A DNA stretch of 64,000 nucleotides from JAMHWF01 sp048500255 (GTDB taxonomy: Bacteria > Pseudomonadota > Gammaproteobacteria > Burkholderiales > Burkholderiaceae_C): NCBI GenBank assembly GCA_048500255.1, contig JASNYH010000003.1:1-64000 (forward strand), written 5' to 3'. The first letter of the stretch is position 1. Each line of letters begins with the position of its first letter. Position numbers and translations under genes: made by a program. The notes beneath the pieces are model-generated. The model saw nothing but the letters and a program-made list of their open reading frames with translations. It did not search any database and was not told where the DNA came from. This document shows positions 59,840 to 64,000 of this stretch, piece after piece.

Positions 59840-60844
59840 TCAGGCGCGGCGCATGAGGCGCGCCGCGTCGAGCGCGTAGTAGCTCAGCACGCCGTCGGCG
59901 CCGGCGCGCCGGAAGGCGAGCAGCGATTCCATCATCGCCGCCTCGCGGTCGAGCCAGCCGTTGGCGGCGGCGGCCTCGAGCATCGCGTACTCGCCGCTGA
60001 CCTGGTAGGCGAAGGTCGGCACGCGGAACTCGTCCTTCACGCGGCGCACGATGTCGAGGTAGGGCAGGCCGGGCTTGACCATCACCATATCCGCGCCCTC
60101 GGCGATGTCGAGCGCCACTTCGCGCAGCGCCTCGTCGGTGTTGGCGGGGTCCATCTGGTAGACCTTCTTGTTGCCGCGCCCGAGGTTGGCCTTGCTGCCC
60201 ACGGCGTCGCGGAACGGCCCGTAGAAGGCGCTCGCGTACTTGGCGCTGTAGGCCATGATCTTGGTGTGGATGAGGCCGGCGCCCTCGAGCGACTGGCGGA
60301 TCGCGCCGATGCGCCCGTCCATCATGTCGCTCGGCGCGACGATGTCGACGCCGGAGCGCGCCTGCAGCAGCGCCTGCTCGCGCAGCACGGCGACGGTCTC
60401 GTCGTTGAGGATGTAGCCGCTGGCGTCGAGCAGGCCGTCCTGGCCGTGCGTCGTGAACGGGTCGAGCGCGACGTCGGCCAGCAGGCCGAGCTCGGGAAAG
60501 CGCGCTTTCAGTTCGCGCACGGCGCGCGGCACCAGGCCGTCAGGGTTGGTCGCCTCGCGGCCGTCTTCCGTCTTGAGCGCCGGGTCGATGACGGGGAACA
60601 GTGCCATCACCGGGATGCCGAGGGCGACGCACTCCTCGGCGACCGCGTACAAGCGGTCGACGCTGCGCCGCTGCACGCCCGGCATCGACGCCACGTCCTG
60701 CACCTGGTCGCGGCCGTCGAGCACGAACACGGGCAGGATCAGATTGGCCGCGTGCAGGTGATGCTCGCGCACCATCGCGCGCGTGAACTCGTCGCGGCGC
60801 AGCCGGCGAGGCCGGTGGATCGGGTACGGGGCGGGTAGGTGCAA
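59840..60844 (-). CDS. hemB: Delta-aminolevulinic acid dehydratase (porphobilinogen synthase)
   Basis: A 334-residue cytosolic enzyme that condenses two 5-aminolevulinate molecules to porphobilinogen. Active-site Lys residues are in YSAKYASAFYGPFRDA and MVMVKPGLPYLD. The zinc Cys triad position reads ALDPFTTHGQDG, lacking Cys, so this is a magnesium-type enzyme. The start is probably TTG 60844: CAGGAG lies eight bases upstream and the product then begins LHLPAPYPIHRPRRLRRDEF, the usual start in Burkholderiales. An upstream GTG at 60904 would add 20 non-conserved residues. Confidence 0.95.
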   Translation of the reverse strand: MHLPAPYPIHRPRRLRRDEFTRAMVREHHLHAANLILPVFVLDGRDQVQDVASMPGVQRRSVDRLYAVAEECVALGIPVMALFPVIDPALKTEDGREATNPDGLVPRAVRELKARFPELGLLADVALDPFTTHGQDGLLDASGYILNDETVAVLREQALLQARSGVDIVAPSDMMDGRIGAIRQSLEGAGLIHTKIMAYSAKYASAFYGPFRDAVGSKANLGRGNKKVYQMDPANTDEALREVALDIAEGADMVMVKPGLPYLDIVRRVKDEFRVPTFAYQVSGEYAMLEAAAANGWLDREAAMMESLLAFRRAGADGVLSYYALDAARLMRRA

Positions 60845-60904
60845 CGGCGGCTCCTGTGGCGGCGCACCGGGCCGGCGCGCGGCGCTCGCAATTCGGGGGT
60901 GCAC

Positions 60905-61031
60905 TTGCTAAAGTAGCCGATGAATGATAGCCGCAAGGCTTTCGTTCCCTGCTTTTCCTCCCTGAGCAGGAGCTCCGGCGCGCCGACAGCGATGGAGCTT
61001 TGCGGCCCCGGTATCCAGCCGGGGCTTTTCT
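60905..61031 (+). ncRNA. Candidate small RNA between hemB and hemJ
   Basis: The 210 bases between the divergent hemB and hemJ genes contain no ORF. A possible promoter at the left (TTGCTA at 60905-60910, AT-rich bases to 60930) is followed by a stretch that can fold (CTGCTTTTCCTCCCTGAGCAG, then GGAGCTCC), and then a perfect intrinsic terminator at 61005-61031. Termination 25 bases before hemJ means a short RNA or a hemJ leader attenuator. I do not recognise an Rfam family. Confidence 0.45.
61005..61031 (+). terminator. Intrinsic terminator upstream of hemJ
   Basis: Arms GCCCCGG (61005-61011) and CCGGGGC (61019-61025), loop TATCCAG, then TTTTCTTT. It faces hemJ and ends about 25 bases before its ATG, so it terminates something transcribed from within the hemB-hemJ gap. 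Confidence 0.85.
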
Positions 61032-61055
61032 TTGGGCGCCCGCGATAATCGCGCG

Positions 61056-61484
61056 ATGCTCTGGGTCAAGGCGCTGCACATCATCTTCATCGCGAGCTGG
61101 TTCGCCGGTCTGTTCTACCTGCCGCGCCTGCTCGTCAACCTGGCCGCCGTGCCGGCCGACAGCCACGCCGAGCGCGAGCGCCTGCTGCTGATGGCGCGGC
61201 GGCTGTATCGCTTCGCCAGCCTGCTGATGGTGCCGGCCCTCGGCTTCGGCCTCGTGCTGTGGCTGGCCTACGGCATCGGCCGCGGACCCGGCAACGCCTG
61301 GCTGCACGCCAAGCTGCTCGTCGTCGTCGCGACGATCGGCTACCACCACGTCTGCCGTTCGCTGCTGCGCGGCTTCGAGCAGTCGTCGAACCGGCGCAGC
61401 GAGCGCTGGTTCCGCGTCTTCAACGAAGTCTCGGTGCTGCTGTTCGCCGCGATGGTCGTGCTCGTCGTCGTCAAGCCATTCTGA
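61056..61484 (+). CDS. hemJ: HemJ/CopD family protoporphyrinogen oxidase
   Basis: A 142-residue four-helix inner-membrane protein. It begins MLWVKALHIIFIASWFAGLF; the conserved His8 and Lys86 (LHAKLLVVV), required for haem binding and activity in HemJ, are both present. HemJ oxidises protoporphyrinogen IX in haem synthesis, so the divergent hemB neighbour fits. Short CopD-like proteins share this fold, which is the main alternative. Confidence 0.88.
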   Translation: MLWVKALHIIFIASWFAGLFYLPRLLVNLAAVPADSHAERERLLLMARRLYRFASLLMVPALGFGLVLWLAYGIGRGPGNAWLHAKLLVVVATIGYHHVCRSLLRGFEQSSNRRSERWFRVFNEVSVLLFAAMVVLVVVKPF

Positions 61485-61492
61485 GACCCGTC

Positions 61493-62623
61493 GTGGACGA
61501 CGCCGCGCGACCCGACCGCTCCGTCGTGCCGCTGCTGTGGGTCTGGGTCGCCCTCGTCGTCTATGCCAGCCTTTATCCCTTCACGGGCTGGCGCGTGCCG
61601 GTGTCGGTGCCGGCGTCCGACTGGCTCGTGCTGGCGTGGCCGCGCCGCTGGACGACGTTCGACGCGGTGTCGAACCTGCTGGGCTACCTGCCGCTGGGCG
61701 CGCTCGGTCACGTCGTGGTGCGCCAGCACGGGCGCAGGGTCGCGTCGGCATTCGCCGTCGCCGTCGTGGGCGGCGCGCTGCTGTCGCTGTCGATGGAGGA
61801 GCTTCAGAACTTCCTGCCGCAGCGCGTGCCGTCGCGCATGGACTGGGCGCTCAATGCGCTGGGCACGGCGCTCGGCGCGGCCGTTGCCGCCGCCGCGCTG
61901 ACCACCGGCGCGGCGCAGCGCTGGCGGCAGGTGCGCGAGCGCTGGCTGGTCGAGCGCAGCGGCGGCGCCGTCGCGCTGTTGCTGCTGTGGCCCGTCGGCC
62001 TGCTGTTCCCGCCGCCGCTGCCGCTGGCCACCGGCCACATCGTCGCCCAGGTGCCGCAGGCCATCGAGTCGCTGCTGGCCGGCACGAGCTGGTCGGCCTG
62101 GTTCGCCGACGGCCACGGCCTGCAGCCGCCGCCCGCGCCGTTGACGGGCGCCGAGGAAGTGCTGGCGATCGCGCTCGGCCTGCTCGCGCCCTGCCTCGTC
62201 GCCTTTTCCGTCGCGCGGCGCGGCTGGCGGCGCGGCGCGCTCGCCGCGGGCGCGATCGCGCTCGGCTTCGGTGCGACGACGCTGTCGACGGCGCTGAACT
62301 TCGGCCCCGAGCATGCGTTCAGCTGGCGCACGGCCGCCGTGTGGCCCGCCTTCGTGCTCGGCGCCACGCTGGCGGCGCTACTGGCGCTGCTGCCGCGGCG
62401 CGCCGCGGCCGGCGTCGGCCTGGTCGCGCTGACGGCGCTGGTCGCGCTGGTGGCGCGCGCACCGGCCGACCCGTACTACGCGCAGAGCCTCAACGAATGG
62501 GCGCAGGGGCGCTTCATCCGCTTTCACGGCGTCGCCCAGTGGGTCGGCTGGCTGTGGCCGTTCGCCGCCATGGTCTACCTGCTGGTGGTGCTGGCGGCGC
62601 GCGACCGCGACGGCGCGACCTGA
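61493..62623 (+). CDS. VanZ-like membrane protein
   Basis: A 376-residue inner-membrane protein. The N-terminal half (about 10-140) matches VanZ: LYPFTGW, FDAVSNLLGYLPLGALG and SMEELQNFLPQRVPSRMDWA. The C-terminal half has six more helices and no family I recognise, a fused or lineage-specific domain. The start is GTG 61493, eight bases after hemJ. VanZ members affect envelope antibiotic tolerance in Gram-positives; the role here is unknown. Confidence 0.82.
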   Translation: MDDAARPDRSVVPLLWVWVALVVYASLYPFTGWRVPVSVPASDWLVLAWPRRWTTFDAVSNLLGYLPLGALGHVVVRQHGRRVASAFAVAVVGGALLSLSMEELQNFLPQRVPSRMDWALNALGTALGAAVAAAALTTGAAQRWRQVRERWLVERSGGAVALLLLWPVGLLFPPPLPLATGHIVAQVPQAIESLLAGTSWSAWFADGHGLQPPPAPLTGAEEVLAIALGLLAPCLVAFSVARRGWRRGALAAGAIALGFGATTLSTALNFGPEHAFSWRTAAVWPAFVLGATLAALLALLPRRAAAGVGLVALTALVALVARAPADPYYAQSLNEWAQGRFIRFHGVAQWVGWLWPFAAMVYLLVVLAARDRDGAT

Positions 62624-62667
62624 CCCCGCGCGCCGCCGGCGCGCGACCCGGCTCCTACAATGGCGCG

Positions 62668-62997
62668 ATGACCAGCTACTACCAGCGCCACATCTTCTTC
62701 TGCCTGAACCAGCGCGACAACGGCGAGCAATGTTGCGCCGAGCACGGCGCGCAGGCCGCCTTCGACCGCTGCAAGGCGCGCGTCAAGGAGGCCGGCCTCG
62801 CCGGGCCGGGCGGCGTGCGGGTCAACAAGGCCGGCTGCCTCGACCGCTGCAAGGGCGCGCCGGTCGCCGTCGTCTATCCCGAGGCCGTCTGGTACACCTA
62901 CGTCGACCAGCACGACATCGACGAGATCGTCGACGAGCACCTCAAGGGCGGCCGCGTCGTCGAGCGCCTGCTGCTGGCGCCCGACGTCGGCCGCTGA
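62668..62997 (+). CDS. Thioredoxin-like 2Fe-2S ferredoxin
   Basis: A 109-residue protein. Four cluster ligands are expected from the Cys in HIFFCLNQR, QCCAEHG and GCLDRCKG, set in a thioredoxin-like fold (RVNKAGCLDRCKGAPVAVVY is the family hallmark). It is cytosolic. A redox role with the adjacent genes is unproven; it is similar to stand-alone proteins of this kind found in many proteobacteria. Confidence 0.9.
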   Translation: MTSYYQRHIFFCLNQRDNGEQCCAEHGAQAAFDRCKARVKEAGLAGPGGVRVNKAGCLDRCKGAPVAVVYPEAVWYTYVDQHDIDEIVDEHLKGGRVVERLLLAPDVGR

Positions 62998-63013
62998 GCG
63001 CCGCCTGCGAAGC

Positions 63014-63661
63014 ATGAACGCGCACACGCGGCGCGCGCTCGTCGCCGGCCCGGCGGGCGAACTCGAATGCGCGATCGACGAGCCGGCGGCGGTGCCCGTC
63101 GGCGTGGCCGTTGTCTGCCATCCGCACCCTCTGCACGGCGGCACGCTCGACAACAAGGTGGTGCAGACGCTGGCGCGTGCCTTCGTGCAGCTGGGCCTGC
63201 GCTGCGTGCGCTTCAACTTCCGCGGCATCGGGCGCTCGCAGGGCGCCTGGGACGAGGGCCACGGCGAGGTCGACGACGCGCTGGCGGCCGTCGCCGCGTG
63301 GCGCGATGCCGGTCTACCGCTGGTGTTGGCCGGCTTCTCGTTCGGCGGCTACGTGGCGGCCAGTGCGGCCTCGCGCCTGCCCGATGCTTCGCGGCCGTCG
63401 CGCGTCGTGCTGGTGGCGCCGGCGACCGTGAACTTCGCGACGCCGGCGGTACCAGCCGACACGCTCGTCGTGCACGGCGAGCTCGACGACGTCGTGCCGC
63501 TGCAGGCGACGCTCGACTGGGCGCGGCCGCAGTCGCTGCCGATCGTCGTCGTGCCGGGCGGCGGCCATTTCTTCCACGGGCAGCTGCCGCTGCTCAAGGA
63601 CATCGTGCTGCGCGCCTGGGCGCTGCGCGGCCTCACTCTCTCGACACCCTCCTCCCGATGA
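63014..63661 (+). CDS. Alpha/beta hydrolase
   Basis: A 215-residue hydrolase. CHPHPLHGGTLDNKVV is the oxyanion-region hallmark of the YtmA/COG2945 group; the nucleophile Ser is in AGFSFGGYVAA, Asp in VHGELDDVVP and His in VPGGGHFFHG. There is no signal peptide. Esterase or thioesterase activity is likely. The stop overlaps the ATG of the carboxypeptidase gene by four bases. Confidence 0.9.
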   Translation: MNAHTRRALVAGPAGELECAIDEPAAVPVGVAVVCHPHPLHGGTLDNKVVQTLARAFVQLGLRCVRFNFRGIGRSQGAWDEGHGEVDDALAAVAAWRDAGLPLVLAGFSFGGYVAASAASRLPDASRPSRVVLVAPATVNFATPAVPADTLVVHGELDDVVPLQATLDWARPQSLPIVVVPGGGHFFHGQLPLLKDIVLRAWALRGLTLSTPSSR

Positions 63662-64000
63662 AGAAGACACTGTTCGCGCTGCTCTTGTGGTGCTGGGCTT
63701 TCGTGGCCGCTGCGCAGGCGCAGCCGCTGCAGCCACCCGAGGTGGCTGCCCGGAGCTACCTGCTCGTCGACTTGACGACGAACCAGACACTGGCCGAGCG
63801 CGACGCCGACGCGCTGTCCGATCCGGCATCGCTGACCAAGCTGATGACGGCCTACCTCGTGTTCGACGCGATCCGCGACAAGAAGCTCGCGCTCGAGCAG
63901 AAGCTGCCGGTGTCCAAGCGCGCCTGGGCCGAGCGCAAGGGCGGCGGCTCGCTGATGTTCATCGACACCACGATGACGCCCAGCGTCGACCAGCTGCTGC
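63658..64000 (+). CDS. dacA: D-alanyl-D-alanine carboxypeptidase (PBP5/6 type), N-terminal part
   Basis: The window ends inside this gene after about 114 residues. A signal peptide ending AQAQ (about 1-22) precedes the penicillin-binding domain; the active-site Ser58 and Lys61 are in ASLTKLM. Such enzymes trim the terminal D-Ala from peptidoglycan pentapeptides. It would be anchored by a C-terminal amphipathic helix that is beyond the window. It is translationally coupled to the alpha/beta hydrolase. Confidence 0.95.
   Translation, partial: MKKTLFALLLWCWAFVAAAQAQPLQPPEVAARSYLLVDLTTNQTLAERDADALSDPASLTKLMTAYLVFDAIRDKKLALEQKLPVSKRAWAERKGGGSLMFIDTTMTPSVDQLL

Overview
The window is very GC-rich, gene-dense DNA from a Gram-negative betaproteobacterium. 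I infer order Burkholderiales, probably the Rubrivivax/Leptothrix/Sphaerotilaceae side. The basis is the gene neighbourhoods (rsmB-DUF4390-ntrY-ntrX, phoH-ybeY, hemB, livGFKHM, orphan Bug-type binding proteins) and an NtrX that lacks a sigma-54 AAA+ domain. No integrase, transposase, phage gene, plasmid gene or CRISPR array was seen. The window looks chromosomal and mostly core, with several accessory patches.

Layout. 1-3.5 kb: end of a LemA protein, a flavocytochrome c sulfide dehydrogenase pair (fccA-fccB), and an AI-2E family permease. 3.5-9.8 kb: folE with a blue-light BLUF protein behind it on the minus strand, then rsmB, a DUF4390 protein and ntrY-ntrX on the plus strand. 9.8-10.2 kb: tRNA-Phe with promoter and terminator, then a decayed gene remnant. 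10.2-15.6 kb (minus): a glyoxalase II-like hydrolase, a MOSC/amidotransferase pair, and an SDR / SDR / class III aminotransferase set. 15.7-20.2 kb (plus): AraC regulator, Bug binding protein, small cytochrome c, YhhN protein, second Bug protein. 20.2-24.4 kb (minus): a four-gene operon of ABC ATPase, FtsX-type permease, LolA-like carrier and outer-membrane barrel, which looks like a dedicated envelope transport route. 24.5-31.2 kb: AraC regulator, YihY membrane protein, outer-membrane phospholipase A, and a five-gene lipoprotein/periplasmic cluster with an LpoB-like protein.

31.5-41.7 kb: nadC, a small monooxygenase, a thiolase, two cyclic-di-GMP proteins with degenerate motifs, cyclopropane fatty acid synthase, DUF1840, a PEBP-like protein, a histidine phosphatase and a D-threonine-aldolase-like enzyme. 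41.9-47.6 kb: an IclR regulator and a full branched-chain amino acid-type ABC transporter. 47.6-50.9 kb (minus): a membrane fusion protein / permease / ATPase exporter. 50.9-53.6 kb: ruvB and ruvA separated by a copper module on the opposite strand. 53.6-56.2 kb: a NarL-type two-component pair. 56.3-64 kb: phoH-ybeY, a DMT transporter, CorA, hemB divergent from a candidate small RNA and hemJ, a VanZ-like protein, a 2Fe-2S ferredoxin, an alpha/beta hydrolase, and the start of a D,D-carboxypeptidase.

Most neighbouring genes on one strand overlap by 1-8 bp or are separated by very few bases, so operons are long and tight. A family of GC-rich intergenic repeats is scattered through the window near 13.3, 18.3, 19.1, 32.4, 43.6 and 45.7 kb, and has probably been read through at both ends of the YhhN gene. 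Start codons were chosen from family length, signal peptides and ribosome binding sites. Functional names rest on recognising family motifs by eye; no database search was run.
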